From assembly GCF_000423605.1 (NCBI RefSeq), contig NZ_AUIH01000002.1, positions 62,001-126,000 of the forward strand: a DNA stretch of 64,000 bases, given 5' to 3'. The position numbers and the translations under genes are program-made. Each line of letters starts with the position of its first letter. Within the stretch, counting starts at the first letter, position 1. The notes beneath the pieces were generated by a model. That model ran no database searches and was not told the origin of the DNA. It was given only the letters and a program-made list of their open reading frames with translations. This DNA comes from Saccharospirillum impatiens DSM 12546. Lineage in GTDB: Bacteria; Pseudomonadota; Gammaproteobacteria; Pseudomonadales; Natronospirillaceae. This document shows positions 21,090 through 30,323 of this stretch, piece by piece.

Positions 21090-21380
21090 TCAGTTCTACT
21101 CCAAGGGCTTGAATTTGCAGAAAAAAAGCTATTTTAACCGAATGGGCGATGATATATGATGTGCCCTCTTTTGACGACACTGGCTATTATATAACCATCC
21201 CGGCACGCCTGCAGGGTGGTCAAAGTCCGGCTTGATCAGGGTCCGGCTCACTGTTACTCACACAGCGCGCAGCCTCTTTGTTGCGGACAGACGACCAGAT
21301 CAATGACCAGCCAGGTTGCAAGATCGCAACACAGTTCGCATGGGTATACCCCAGCGGCATCACAGCACAGGAATCGCTTT

Positions 21381-21788
21381 ATGCTGACTCAAGAACAGCT
21401 GTTGGCAGCCCCAGATGACGAGTATATGAACGACGCTCAACTGGAGTTCTTTCGCAACCTTCTGCAAGAGCAGGCCGATGAAGTACGCGCCTCTCTGAAA
21501 GAAGCCCGTGAAACACTGGCTACCTTCGAGAATGAACCCGACGAGCTAGACAAAGCAAGCATCGAAGAAGAGCGCCGCATGAATTTGCGCTTTCTCGATC
21601 GCCAGACCAAGTTGCTGCCGAAAATTGACGATGCCATTAAACGCATCAACAGCAATGATTTTGGCTACTGCGCTGTGACCGGCGAGCCCATTGGTGTGCG
21701 TCGTCTGCTTCTGCGACCAACAGCCACTCTCTGCGCTGAAGAAAAGCAACGCCAGGAACGCCAGGAACGCAATTTCCGCGACGCCTGA
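21381..21788 (+). CDS. dksA: DksA-type RNA polymerase secondary-channel regulator (two-cysteine form)
   Basis: DksA works with ppGpp at the RNA polymerase secondary channel to reset transcription under starvation. The 135-residue protein has a long coiled coil with the tip motif DELDKA (Asp54, Asp57, Ala59; DxxDxA) and a C-terminal globular domain. The zinc site is incomplete: Cys97, Thr100, Cys118, Glu121 stand where the classical protein has four cysteines, as in the zinc-independent DksA2 of Pseudomonas aeruginosa. The ATG at 21381 has AGGA eight bases before it; the open frame upstream is not family-like. A very strong terminator follows. Confidence 0.92.
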   Translation: MLTQEQLLAAPDDEYMNDAQLEFFRNLLQEQADEVRASLKEARETLATFENEPDELDKASIEEERRMNLRFLDRQTKLLPKIDDAIKRINSNDFGYCAVTGEPIGVRRLLLRPTATLCAEEKQRQERQERNFRDA

Positions 21789-21808
21789 TTCTGCCTGCGA
21801 CCGCCAAC

Positions 21809-21856
21809 TGCCAGACACAAAAAAAGCGCCAAAGGGCGCTTTTTTTGTGTCTGGCA
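21809..21856. terminator. Bidirectional rho-independent terminator after dksA
   Basis: A 22-bp perfect inverted repeat: TGCCAGACACAAAAAAAGCGCC hairpins with its exact complement around a 4-base loop (21831-21834). The GCGCC/GGCGC core is followed by seven T on the plus strand, and seven A precede it, so it can terminate in both directions. The match extends ten bases outside the A/T tracts (TGCCAGACAC), longer than a terminator needs. Confidence 0.93.
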
Positions 21857-21945
21857 TTAATACCGGCATTTCTGGCCCGATACCCATTGCAGGCACGAAG
21901 ATTGCTGATAGTCAGTTACCTCTCCAACTGCGGCAATGCCTTACC

Positions 21946-22383
21946 ATGAGCCTGAACATCAGCGGCCTTGAACATTACCAGGCACATCAGCAATCTCATC
22001 GCACAGACACCTCGTCAGCAGCGGTCGATAAGGCGTCTAAAGCCAGGGATGCAACCCCAACCAGCGAGGAAGATGCGGTATATGTAAGCGATGCCGTGGC
22101 CGTTCTGGAATGGGTGGCCGCCCAGGCACCGGACATTGAGTCGGTTCAGGCAACGGAACCGGCCAACCTTGGCCGATTAACCGGACACTTGCTTCAATAT
22201 AACTTGATTACACTGCAGGACGCTGGCCGTCTGATGCAACTGTCAGAACCTGCCGAGTCGACCCGGGATTCGTCGCTACTGGCACGCATCCAGACACACA
22301 GCACCGGGACCGAACACTATCAGGAAAGCCAAAGCTGGCAAAAACTGAACCGCATTGTCAGTAACGTACAAGCGGCTCAATAA
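21946..22383 (+). CDS. Unidentified protein, 145 residues
   Basis: I do not recognise this gene. The protein has a polar, probably disordered N-terminal third (many Ser, Thr, Asp) and a helical C-terminal part (VYVSDAVAVLEWVAAQAP, LGRLTGHLLQYNLITLQDAGRLMQL), with no membrane segment and no cysteine. The ATG at 21946 is chosen as the first after the dksA terminator; no strong Shine-Dalgarno is seen. It converges on a PilH-like receiver gene seven bases away. Codon use looks normal for the region, which supports coding. Confidence 0.55.
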   Translation: MSLNISGLEHYQAHQQSHRTDTSSAAVDKASKARDATPTSEEDAVYVSDAVAVLEWVAAQAPDIESVQATEPANLGRLTGHLLQYNLITLQDAGRLMQLSEPAESTRDSSLLARIQTHSTGTEHYQESQSWQKLNRIVSNVQAAQ

Positions 22384-22390
22384 ATACCGC

Positions 22391-22753
22391 TCAGGGCAGC
22401 AGTTGATTGATCAGCGCGATCAGTTCAGATTCGTCAACCGGCTTGACCAGAAAACCCTTGGCGCCCTGGCGCTCACCCCAAACCTTGTCAGTTGGCTGAT
22501 CTTTGGTCGTGACAATGATGACCGGAATATGAGCAGTCTGCGGATCATTGGTCAGTTTCCGCGTTGCCTGAAATCCATTCAGCTCGGGCATAACCACGTC
22601 CATCAGGATCAAATCCGGCAGAATGCTCTTGGCTTCCGCCACGCCGGTCGCGCCATCCTCGGCAATCACTGGTGTGTGGCCGTGCTTTTCCAGAATTTTC
22701 TTAAACAATGTCACTTGACTCGGTGAGTCATCGATGACCAGGATGGTAGCCAT
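22391..22753 (-). CDS. Single-domain response regulator, PilH/CheY-like
   Basis: A 120-residue receiver domain with no output domain. The acidic pocket (VIDDSP), phosphorylation site Asp52 (LILMDVVMPELNG), switch Thr (IIVTTK) and conserved Lys (FLVKPV) are all present. The sequence resembles PilH, the receiver that acts with PilG in twitching-motility Chp systems, especially MPELNGFQATRKL and ERQGAKGFLVKPVD. No kinase or chemotaxis gene is next to it, so its partner is elsewhere. PilH is the best guess, not proven. Confidence 0.85.
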   Translation of the reverse strand: MATILVIDDSPSQVTLFKKILEKHGHTPVIAEDGATGVAEAKSILPDLILMDVVMPELNGFQATRKLTNDPQTAHIPVIIVTTKDQPTDKVWGERQGAKGFLVKPVDESELIALINQLLP

Positions 22754-23049
22754 ACAGTCAATCCCCTTTAGAACTCAGACTCGGGCCCCCGGCTTATGCA
22801 ACCAGGCGGCTCACGATATTTACAAGATGATGATTATAGCGCGCATTCGCAAACGACCGCCAGAATGCAGCCGAATAATTCGCACAGGGTTCCGGCATTG
22901 CTGGGTATCAGCCGTTCGGCGGTAGAGCGGATGCGGCAAATCCTGACTATTTAAGGCACATGCGGGGTGACTTGATTACAAAATGACACGAAGCGTGCCA
23001 TAGCGAAGACTCTAAACCACTGCTAGATTTTAAAACGCTGTTTACTTGG

Positions 23050-23457
23050 ATGACTGACGCCATGATTAAAAAAGAGAACATACTGGAATCAGCTAGAAAG
23101 GTGCTGTCCGAACAAGGCATCAGTAAGCTATCGTTGCGCAAAATTGCCGCAGAAACGGGCTGCGCAGCCCCTTCCATCTATTACTATTTCCGCAACAAAC
23201 AGGAAATCGTTGCCGGGCTTTGGGAAGCGATCGCACCGGATTTGCTTCGCCAGTTGAACCAGGGGTTCGACAAGGGCGACGCCTATCGGCAATTCTGGAA
23301 GCAACGCCCTGATGACTTCAAACTCTTCATTACTCACCCGGACTATTACCCTTCGGTTTGCCAGACCGATGCCTACCAGTCCCTGAGCACGACGCTGGGA
23401 GATCAGTTACACACCCTGAATGGCCAACTGATGGACCAGATCTATCGCACAGCCTGA
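23050..23457 (+). CDS. Short TetR/AcrR-family protein
   Basis: A 135-residue protein with a complete TetR-type N-terminal DNA-binding domain: ILESARKVLSEQGISKLSLR, KIAAETGCAAPSIYYYFRNK, QEIVAGLWEAIAP. Typical TetR proteins have about 190-220 residues, so the ligand-binding and dimerisation part is only about 75 residues here. It ends in a clean stop and I see no remaining frame downstream that would suggest a recent frameshift. Target genes are unknown; the nearest neighbours are a receiver gene and lipA, both on the other strand. Confidence 0.82.
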   Translation: MTDAMIKKENILESARKVLSEQGISKLSLRKIAAETGCAAPSIYYYFRNKQEIVAGLWEAIAPDLLRQLNQGFDKGDAYRQFWKQRPDDFKLFITHPDYYPSVCQTDAYQSLSTTLGDQLHTLNGQLMDQIYRTA

Positions 23458-23781
23458 CGGTCAGCGATAAAGTACTCGCCTCAAAAGAGGCGAGTCAGGG
23501 GACGGGAAAAAGCTCCTTGACCGGTCTGCCAACACAGGCCTATCAAGACAGCTCCTGCCTGGGAGGCGTTAGCATCTCGGGCAGACGAGTAACCTGAAAA
23601 GGCGCCCTGCGGGCAAAACCTTTGTCACCTCCCTGTAACAGCGCCAGAAATCCCTTCAGCGCTCTTGCATTTTGCCCCACACTAATTCGATAAAACAGCC
23701 ATAAATGTGACCAAATTTCGACAAAATATCATCACTTTTATAGGGAAGCCCAACGTTGTCCGCCTCTGCCTCAGAGCAGGC
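23458..23781. other. Gene-free stretch with one hairpin
   Basis: Between the TetR-type gene and the end of lipA no convincing gene is seen. A 9-bp perfect hairpin (ACTCGCCTC, loop AAAA, GAGGCGAGT) lies at 23474-23495, just after the TetR stop; it is not followed by a T run, so it may be a weak or rho-linked terminator. The rest has no repeat or promoter I can support. Confidence 0.5.
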
Positions 23782-24777
23782 TCAGTGATCCAAACCAACG
23801 TTGTTCTTTTGCAACACCTGCTCTGCCCGGTAACTGGAGCGGACAAAAGCGCCGGAAACGACTTCGAGGAAGCCTTTTTCAAGCCCGATCTCGCGATACC
23901 GATTAAATTCATCCGGAGTTACATAACGCTCTACCGGTAGATGATTGATAGACGGCTGCAGATACTGACCCAGAGTCAGAATGTCGACACCAATGGCCCG
24001 AAGATCATCCATCGTTTGCCGAATCTCCTCATCAGTCTCACCCAGACCCAGCATCAGACTCGTCTTGGTCAGCACCTCCGGCTTGTACCGTTTGGCATGG
24101 GCCAATACATCCAACGTTTGCTCGTACGTGGCCCGGGGGTCTCGAACCGGGTGAGTCAACCGCTTAACCGTCTCTACGTTTTGGGCAAACACTTCGACCC
24201 CGGAGTCAACCACGGCTTCAACATCCACATGCTTGCCCTGAAAGTCAGGGGTCAGGGCTTCTACAGCGGTCTCCGGGTTGACTTCTTTCACACGGCGAAC
24301 CGTCGCCGCATAATGGCCAGCACCACCATCCGGAATGTCATCGCGGTTTACGGAAGTCAGCACCACGTACTTGAGCCCCATCAATGCCACTGACCGCGCG
24401 GTATTGTCAGCTTCTTCGGGATCAAGCCAACCTTTGGGGTTACCTGTATCCACTGCACAGAACTTGCAAGCCCGGGTGCAAACATCGCCCATCAGCATGA
24501 TGGTCGCCGTTCCTGCGCTCCAGCACTCGCCAATGTTAGGGCACATGGCTTCTTCACAGACGGTACTCAGACGGTGCTCACGAACAATGGTTTTAACGCT
24601 GTCGTATTTAGGCCCGCTTGAGAGCTTGATACGCAACCAATCCGGCTTCTTATCCGCTGAACGGCGGGCGCTGGAGTGCTGTTTGACCCCATTTTTAATG
24701 GCTTTGACACCCTTGTCGTTGACGAACTTGGTGCCGCTGCTCACCTGTACCACGGGAATTCGATTGGTGTCGCTCAT
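23782..24777 (-). CDS. lipA: Lipoyl synthase
   Basis: Radical-SAM enzyme that inserts two sulfurs into octanoyl groups on lipoyl domains. The 331-residue protein carries the auxiliary cluster ligands Cys74, Cys79, Cys85 ([12 protein letters not shown]) and the radical-SAM cluster Cys100, Cys104, Cys107 (CTRACKFC), with the C-terminal RSSY motif (VRSSYRAEQ) whose serine is a cluster ligand. Length fits the family (321 in E. coli). It lies downstream of lipB with a 65-bp gap, the usual pathway order. Confidence 0.98.
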   Translation of the reverse strand: MSDTNRIPVVQVSSGTKFVNDKGVKAIKNGVKQHSSARRSADKKPDWLRIKLSSGPKYDSVKTIVREHRLSTVCEEAMCPNIGECWSAGTATIMLMGDVCTRACKFCAVDTGNPKGWLDPEEADNTARSVALMGLKYVVLTSVNRDDIPDGGAGHYAATVRRVKEVNPETAVEALTPDFQGKHVDVEAVVDSGVEVFAQNVETVKRLTHPVRDPRATYEQTLDVLAHAKRYKPEVLTKTSLMLGLGETDEEIRQTMDDLRAIGVDILTLGQYLQPSINHLPVERYVTPDEFNRYREIGLEKGFLEVVSGAFVRSSYRAEQVLQKNNVGLDH

Positions 24778-24842
24778 CCGTTCGCACTGCCTCTTCGCTG
24801 TATAGAATGTAGATCACCCAAAACGGGGTGTTCAGGTTTCAG

Positions 24843-25556
24843 TCAGGCACTCGCGCCCTGACCTGCCTCGGCGTCATTCGGGGTCACTGATTGCAGATTA
24901 TAGCGCCCACAAAACTCAGACAGCCATTGCTGCTTGATCACGGCCATATCCGGTGCTTTAACCCAGTCAGCCACCTGCGTCATTTCAAGACCCTGATACC
25001 CACAAGGGTTAATGCGGGAAAAAGGCTCCAAATCCATATCAACGTTGAGCGCCAGTCCGTGGTAACTGCGCCCGCGCTTAATGCGCAAGCCCAACGAACA
25101 CACCTTTGACTCACCGATGTAGACCCCGGGTGCATCAGCACGAGCAGCCGCATCCACTCCGTAACTGCCGAGCAAGCCAACGACACTGTCTTCCAGTGCG
25201 GACACAAGTTTGCGAACATCGGACTTCAGCCGGCGAATATCCAGCAGCACATAGGCAACCAACTGGCCAGGACCATGGTAGGTGACTTGCCCCCCACGAT
25301 CTGCCGGAACCACTGGAATATCGCCCGGGCTCAGCAGATGTTCGGCTTTTCCCGCCTGACCCTGAGTAAATACCGGATCGTGCTCCAACAACCAAATTTC
25401 ATCCGTCGCCTGATCGTCGCGATTGAGCGTGAAGTCTTGCATAGATGCCCACGCCTGCTCGTAAGGTACACGCCCCAGATCCCGAACCACCACGACACGA
25501 GGCCCCTCAGGAGCGCCAGCCGCAGTGGTACTCGCCACAGCATCCGTATCTGCCAT
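24843..25556 (-). CDS. lipB: Octanoyl-ACP:protein octanoyltransferase
   Basis: LipB moves octanoate from acyl carrier protein to the lipoyl domains of pyruvate dehydrogenase and similar complexes. The 237-residue protein has [16 protein letters not shown], the active-site lysine in [13 protein letters not shown], the HGLALNV motif and the catalytic cysteine in [13 protein letters not shown]. An alanine-rich N-terminal extension of about 18 residues precedes the family core. Its ATG overlaps the ybeD stop by one base (TAATG), so dacA-ybeD-lipB are coupled. Confidence 0.97.
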   Translation of the reverse strand: MADTDAVASTTAAGAPEGPRVVVVRDLGRVPYEQAWASMQDFTLNRDDQATDEIWLLEHDPVFTQGQAGKAEHLLSPGDIPVVPADRGGQVTYHGPGQLVAYVLLDIRRLKSDVRKLVSALEDSVVGLLGSYGVDAAARADAPGVYIGESKVCSLGLRIKRGRSYHGLALNVDMDLEPFSRINPCGYQGLEMTQVADWVKAPDMAVIKQQWLSEFCGRYNLQSVTPNDAEAGQGASA

Positions 25557-25834
25557 TAAAGCACCATACGCACCCGTTCGTCGGCTTTCAGCGCCTCAAA
25601 CAGCTCTGTCAGGTGATCTTCATGTTCGATGCGCATACGTACGGTCAGGCTTTCAAATCGACCGTTGCGGCTAGTACTGACCGAGAAAGACGATTCGTAC
25701 AGGCGCGCATCGTAGCGCACCAGTATACTGTGCACGAAAGGCTTGAAGCCTTCGTGAACGTCACCAACCACCTTGATCACATAGTCATCACAGGGAAAGG
25801 TGATTTTTGGGGGATCTTGCCGGGTCACCTGCAT
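25556..25834 (-). CDS. ybeD: YbeD family protein (DUF493)
   Basis: A 92-residue ACT-like fold protein of the YbeD/DUF493 family. The body reads [20 protein letters not shown], then [20 protein letters not shown], both close to E. coli YbeD. Function is not established. It sits exactly between dacA and lipB, as in E. coli and Pseudomonas, with one-base TGATG/TAATG overlaps on both sides. Confidence 0.93.
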   Translation of the reverse strand: MQVTRQDPPKITFPCDDYVIKVVGDVHEGFKPFVHSILVRYDARLYESSFSVSTSRNGRFESLTVRMRIEHEDHLTELFEALKADERVRMVL

Positions 25835-27003
25835 CAGCTCCCGTTAAATAAATTAAAGAAAAACAGCAGTATGTAGTCCCAGATACGAGCGAAAAACCCT
25901 GCTGGTTCAACCGCCTCAAGCGCCAGCAAGGGACGCCGGGCGACCTCTTCATCGCCATGCGTCACAACCAGCTCGCCCAATCGCTGCCCTGCTTCTATGG
26001 GGGCTTTCAGCACAGGATCAATGTTCAGCACCGTATTCATGCTTGATTCATCACCCCGGGCGATGGTTAGCATCAGGTTTTCTTCCAGCCCGAGCCGAAC
26101 GTTGTCGGCCCGACCACCCCAAACCCTACCAGAGTATAGCTCTTCGCCACCATCATGCAGCTGGGCGGTCTGGAAGTACCGAAAACCATAGGTCAGCAAT
26201 TTTTGGGTCTCCTGGACACGCGCCTCTTCAGAGGCCGTACCCATGACGACACTGATCAGACGCATCCCGTCCTGCAACGCAGAAGCCACCAGACAATAGC
26301 CAGCTTCTTCGGTATGGCCAGTTTTCAGCCCATCAACTGATGGGTTACGCCCGAGCAATGAATTGCGATTAGCCTGGGAAATGCCATTAAACGTAAAACT
26401 GCGTTCGGCATAGATCGGGTAAAATTCCGCGTTATCTTCAATGATATGACGGGTCAGGATAGCCATGTCAGCTGCAGACGAATAATGGCCTTCGTCCGGA
26501 AGTCCCGTCGCATTCTGATACTGGGTATTTTCCAACCCCAGGCGATCGGCGTACGAATTCATCATCTGAGCGAACATGGTTTCGCTACCCGCCACGTGCT
26601 CGGCCATGGCAACGGAAGCGTCGTTGCCCGACTGGATAATGATGCCGCGTAGCAGGTCTTCTATGCTGACAAACCGGCCTTCCTGAATGAACATTCTGGA
26701 GCCGCCTGTTTGCCAGGCGTTAACACTGACCAGGGTTTCATCATCCAGTGCGATTCGACCTTCAATGACCTCACGCTCGGCAATATAACTGGTCATCAGC
26801 TTGGTCAAACTGGCCGGCGGCAAGCGTTCGTCCGCATTGTGAGAGACCAGAACATGACCGGTAGTCGCATCCATCAGGATGTAGGAACTGGCGGCCAATT
26901 GCGGCGGTGAGGGAATGATCGTTTCGGACATCGCTACGCCCGAAAACAGCGCCAGTCCGGCAATACACGAAGATGTCCAACGCTTAAAACGATGCTTCAA
27001 CAC
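25834..27003 (-). CDS. dacA: D-alanyl-D-alanine carboxypeptidase (PBP5/6 type)
   Basis: Low-molecular-mass penicillin-binding protein that trims the terminal D-Ala of peptidoglycan peptides. The 389-residue protein has a signal peptide (cleavage near residue 26), the catalytic motifs SLTK (Ser65, Lys68), SGN (125-127) and KTG (227-229), a C-terminal beta domain, and a terminal amphipathic, membrane-binding helix (IWDYILLFFFNLFN). The start is GTG at 27003 with AAGG nine bases upstream. It is followed by ybeD with a one-base overlap. Confidence 0.97.
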   Translation of the reverse strand: MLKHRFKRWTSSCIAGLALFSGVAMSETIIPSPPQLAASSYILMDATTGHVLVSHNADERLPPASLTKLMTSYIAEREVIEGRIALDDETLVSVNAWQTGGSRMFIQEGRFVSIEDLLRGIIIQSGNDASVAMAEHVAGSETMFAQMMNSYADRLGLENTQYQNATGLPDEGHYSSAADMAILTRHIIEDNAEFYPIYAERSFTFNGISQANRNSLLGRNPSVDGLKTGHTEEAGYCLVASALQDGMRLISVVMGTASEEARVQETQKLLTYGFRYFQTAQLHDGGEELYSGRVWGGRADNVRLGLEENLMLTIARGDESSMNTVLNIDPVLKAPIEAGQRLGELVVTHGDEEVARRPLLALEAVEPAGFFARIWDYILLFFFNLFNGS

Positions 27004-27214
27004 TGAGATAACCTTTTTATGAGCGGCGCCATACCCGGGGTTTATCGCGTATTACGCCGACGTAGTTCAACGGTAGACGGCCAGACAGTCCGTTTCGACA
27101 CGACCTGACCCGCCGCATTGTATCAACCCATCGCAAAATTTCATCTACAGGTCGCAGGGTCATACGTATATGAAATGTATAACCGCCCGCCCTTTCCAGG
27201 GAGCGGGTGGCTTA

Positions 27215-28027
27215 TTAGTTCGGAACTACCAGCAGAGGTTTTCCGAGCTCGGGAGTAGTCAGAGCGCGCTGCAGAGCTTCCGCGCGGTCGTACTGGACGG
27301 GGCCAACACGAACCCGATAGAACTCCCCCTCACTGACACTCACATCGTCGTCGATCTGACTGGCAATCTGATCCCGGAGATTCTGAGCAGACTGACGCTG
27401 ACTGAATGCACCCAGTTGAACGAAGTACACCGGCTGATCGAGCTCCTGACCGGCCAGCGCCTCAACCCGCACTCGCGCCGTGCCTTTATGAACAAAATCA
27501 AGTTTAACAGCCGCCGCGTAGGACATGTCTATGACGCGCCCCGGGTGGAAAGGACCACGGTCATTTACCCGGGCCACGATGCTCAGTCCATTATCCAGAT
27601 TGGTCACTCTAACCCAGGTTGGCAGTGGGAGGCTTTTGTGCGCCGCACTGATCTGGTACATATCGAACACTTCACCATTAGACGTTGTATGGCCGTGAAA
27701 CTTGGCACCATACCAGGAGGCAAGCCCTTCTTCGGCGTATCGGTCGGCGCTGGCCAGCACCTGATACTGACGACCATTAACCGTATAAGGGCTGGCATTG
27801 CCCTGTCGACTGCGTGGTTCGACACGAGGAGTCACTTCACTGATCTGGTCAGCACTCAGGGTCCGGTCTGGCCCGCGGTCCTGATCCATTGAGTAACGCC
27901 CTGCATTGCTGACCTGGTCCGAGCCGGTTTCATGAGACACATACTGTCCGGCACACCCTGCCATTATCAGAGCGGCCAGCACTGCCATCCCACTCATCCG
28001 GGCAGACCGGTAATTCATACTCACCAT
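27215..28027 (-). CDS. rlpA: Septal lytic transglycosylase RlpA, lipoprotein
   Basis: RlpA cleaves glycan strands that lack stem peptides at the division site, recruited by its SPOR domain. The 270-residue protein has a lipoprotein signal with lipobox LIMAGC (Cys25), a double-psi beta-barrel domain (about 98-190; GLASWYGAKFHG, VRVTNLDNGLSIVARVNDRG) and a C-terminal SPOR domain (YFVQLGAFSQRQSAQNLRDQ). AGAGGA lies seven bases before the ATG. It lies between mltB and dacA as in Pseudomonas. Confidence 0.96.
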   Translation of the reverse strand: MVSMNYRSARMSGMAVLAALIMAGCAGQYVSHETGSDQVSNAGRYSMDQDRGPDRTLSADQISEVTPRVEPRSRQGNASPYTVNGRQYQVLASADRYAEEGLASWYGAKFHGHTTSNGEVFDMYQISAAHKSLPLPTWVRVTNLDNGLSIVARVNDRGPFHPGRVIDMSYAAAVKLDFVHKGTARVRVEALAGQELDQPVYFVQLGAFSQRQSAQNLRDQIASQIDDDVSVSEGEFYRVRVGPVQYDRAEALQRALTTPELGKPLLVVPN

Positions 28028-28105
28028 CGACCATCCTCTTAGCGGTCATCATTATTAAGGTAGGCCCAACCCCTGGTTGCGAATCACCAGTGCGCCTCTG
28101 GCTGG

Positions 28106-29080
28106 CTATTGTGCCAAGCGCAAGGCTTCAGACAACTGAAATATGGCCATGCTGTAGGCAATCGATCGATTGTAACGGGATATTACCCAGAAGTTCCGAT
28201 AACCCAACCAGAATTCCGCGCCGTCATCGCCATCCAGCCTGATTGGATGCACCTGTGCATCGTCTGAAGAAGACACCAGCGGGTCCCAGCCCTGAGCAGC
28301 TACCTCAGCCAGCGTCCGGTCGCGATTAAAGCTGTTCAACTCTACTTGCCGGTACTCGCCACTGACGTGTGCCCGGGTTGCAATAGGTTCATCGGATTGC
28401 CAGCCGTGCTCGTCCAGGTACCGCGCAATGGAGCCAATTGCATCTACCGGGTCGCTCCAGATGTCAATATTGCCATCGCCATCAAGATCATCGGCATAGG
28501 CAAGATAACTGCTCGGCATAAATTGAGGGTAGCCCATGGCACCGGCATATGACCCTTTGACCGACAGCGGATCAAACGACTGATCCCGGCTGATCAATAA
28601 AAAGTTAATGAGCTCACGCTGGAAATAGTCGGCCCGCCGCCCTTCAGTGACAGCCAGCGTGGCCAGAGCATCAAAAGTGCGATGCACGCCCAGAAAATTA
28701 CCATACCGGGTTTCAACCCCCATGATCGCCGCAATGACTTCACCGGGAACACCCGTGCGCTGCTCAGCCAACGACAACCACCGGGCTTGTTGCTCCATAA
28801 ATCGCTTGCCGTTTTCTACCGTTTCGTCGGAGACAAACAAAGGGCGGTATTCCGCATAGGTTTTTGTTGTCTCAGCCGGTTTGGCCAGTGACTCAACGTT
28901 ACGGGCAATGTACTCGCCTTGCGCAAACCAGGCCTCTACCTCGATAGCATCAAACTCATGCTCACTGACCAGCACATCGATGATGGCTGCTGTGCGGGGA
29001 AACTCTGACAATTCTTCTGCCTGAACACCCGCTGCACTGACCAGACTAAAGACGAGCATTGCGCCCCAAAATCGTTGCAT
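28106..29080 (-). CDS. mltB: Lytic murein transglycosylase B (SltB1-like)
   Basis: Family 3 lytic transglycosylase acting on peptidoglycan in the periplasm. The 324-residue protein has a normal signal peptide (cleavage near VQA/EE, about residue 21) and no lipobox cysteine, so it is soluble like Pseudomonas SltB1, unlike E. coli MltB. The catalytic glutamate is Glu123 in AAIMGVETRYGNFLGVHRTF; GYPQFMPSSYLAYADDLDGD is the other family block. It follows rodA and precedes rlpA. Confidence 0.95.
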   Translation of the reverse strand: MQRFWGAMLVFSLVSAAGVQAEELSEFPRTAAIIDVLVSEHEFDAIEVEAWFAQGEYIARNVESLAKPAETTKTYAEYRPLFVSDETVENGKRFMEQQARWLSLAEQRTGVPGEVIAAIMGVETRYGNFLGVHRTFDALATLAVTEGRRADYFQRELINFLLISRDQSFDPLSVKGSYAGAMGYPQFMPSSYLAYADDLDGDGNIDIWSDPVDAIGSIARYLDEHGWQSDEPIATRAHVSGEYRQVELNSFNRDRTLAEVAAQGWDPLVSSSDDAQVHPIRLDGDDGAEFWLGYRNFWVISRYNRSIAYSMAIFQLSEALRLAQ

Positions 29081-29189
29081 GACAATACGTACTCCGGTCT
29101 ACATTCTGTCTCGAAACTGATGATCCGAAAAATAATTGGGAGACAGGAAAGTGAAGCCATTAGCCACCCTAAACATTCCTGCAATCTCC

Positions 29190-30323
29190 CTAATTTCGCT
29201 GATGGGTACTGATGGACATTAACATTCCAAAACCAGCAAGCAGTGTCACGATAGACGTTCCACCATAGCTGACCAGAGGCAAGGGTACACCGACCACAGG
29301 CAGGATACCGCTGACCATGCCAACATTTACAAAAACGTAAATAAAGAACGTCAGCGTCAAACTGCCCGCCAGTAACCGGCAAAAATTATCGCGTCCGCGA
29401 ATGGCAATCAGCATGCCGCGCAAAATGATAACGGCATACAGTGCGATCAGAACAACAGCCCCGACAAACCCGAATTCCTCACCGAGGACCGCAATGATAA
29501 AATCAGTGTGGCTCTCCGGTAAAAAGTCTAGCTGTGATTGAGTGCCCAGCATGTACCCTTTGCCATTCAAGCCACCCGACCCAATGGCCGTCATCGATTG
29601 AATGATATTCCAACCGGCCCCCAATGGATCGACATTGGGGTCAAATAGTGTAAGCACTCGCTGACGCTGATAGTCCCGCATTACCCAGATCCACAATACC
29701 GGAACCATACTGATGGCAATGGCGCTGAAACTGACAATGAGTTTCCAGCTCAAACCAGCCAGAAAAATGACGAACAAACCCGACGATGCAATCAGCAGGG
29801 ACGTTCCAAGATCAGGCTGCTGGATAATCAAAGCAACCGGTACAAACAACAACAGCGCCGATACCAGTAAATCGCGATATCGCGGCGGTAGCCCATAACG
29901 AGAGATGTACCAGGACAACATGACCGGCATCGCCAGTTTCATTAATTCTGAAGGTTGAAATCGAAACAGACCCGGTATCTGCAGCCAGCGCTGAGCACCC
30001 ATGGCCTGAGCACCACTGACAATAACCGCCACCAGCAATAGAATACCGATCAGGTAGACTGTTCCTCCCCACTGCTGAAACCAGCGAGGGTCAAACTGGG
30101 CGATGACGATCATCGCCGCAAAACCGATCCCAAAACGAATCGCCTGACGATAAACCGCACCCATGTCACCGCTGGTCGCGCTGTATAAAACAACCATGCC
30201 CCCGAGGGCAACCGCCAGCAAGGCTGCGAAGAGGTAGGGATCCAGGTGCAACCGGGTCCACACGCTTAACCTGCGATCCATACTGCCCTGTGGCAGCTGG
30301 CGAACGTACTCGGTGAAATTCAT
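29190..30323 (-). CDS. rodA: Rod-shape SEDS glycosyltransferase RodA
   Basis: RodA polymerises glycan strands from lipid II during cell elongation, paired with PBP2. The 377-residue integral membrane protein has about ten hydrophobic helices and family blocks GAQAMGAQRWLQIPGLFRFQ, QPDLGTSLLI, SHTDFIIAVLGEEFGFVGA and LPLVSYGGTS. Its ATG overlaps the mrdA stop by four bases (ATGA), so the two partners are coupled. Confidence 0.98.
   Translation of the reverse strand: MNFTEYVRQLPQGSMDRRLSVWTRLHLDPYLFAALLAVALGGMVVLYSATSGDMGAVYRQAIRFGIGFAAMIVIAQFDPRWFQQWGGTVYLIGILLLVAVIVSGAQAMGAQRWLQIPGLFRFQPSELMKLAMPVMLSWYISRYGLPPRYRDLLVSALLLFVPVALIIQQPDLGTSLLIASSGLFVIFLAGLSWKLIVSFSAIAISMVPVLWIWVMRDYQRQRVLTLFDPNVDPLGAGWNIIQSMTAIGSGGLNGKGYMLGTQSQLDFLPESHTDFIIAVLGEEFGFVGAVVLIALYAVIILRGMLIAIRGRDNFCRLLAGSLTLTFFIYVFVNVGMVSGILPVVGVPLPLVSYGGTSIVTLLAGFGMLMSISTHQRN

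Noticed and set aside
21171-21195. Possible sigma-70 promoter before dksA (TTGACG with TATAAC)
   Set aside because: The spacing between the two boxes is about 13 bases, too short for a normal promoter.
21691-21945. N-terminal extension of the unidentified gene across the dksA terminator
   Set aside because: It would overlap dksA and code through a perfect terminator hairpin; the ATG at 21946 is more sensible.
27060-27090. tRNA-like D-arm (GTAGTTCAACGGTAGA)
   Set aside because: No acceptor stem, anticodon arm or T-arm can be built around it; it is chance similarity in the dacA-rlpA gap.
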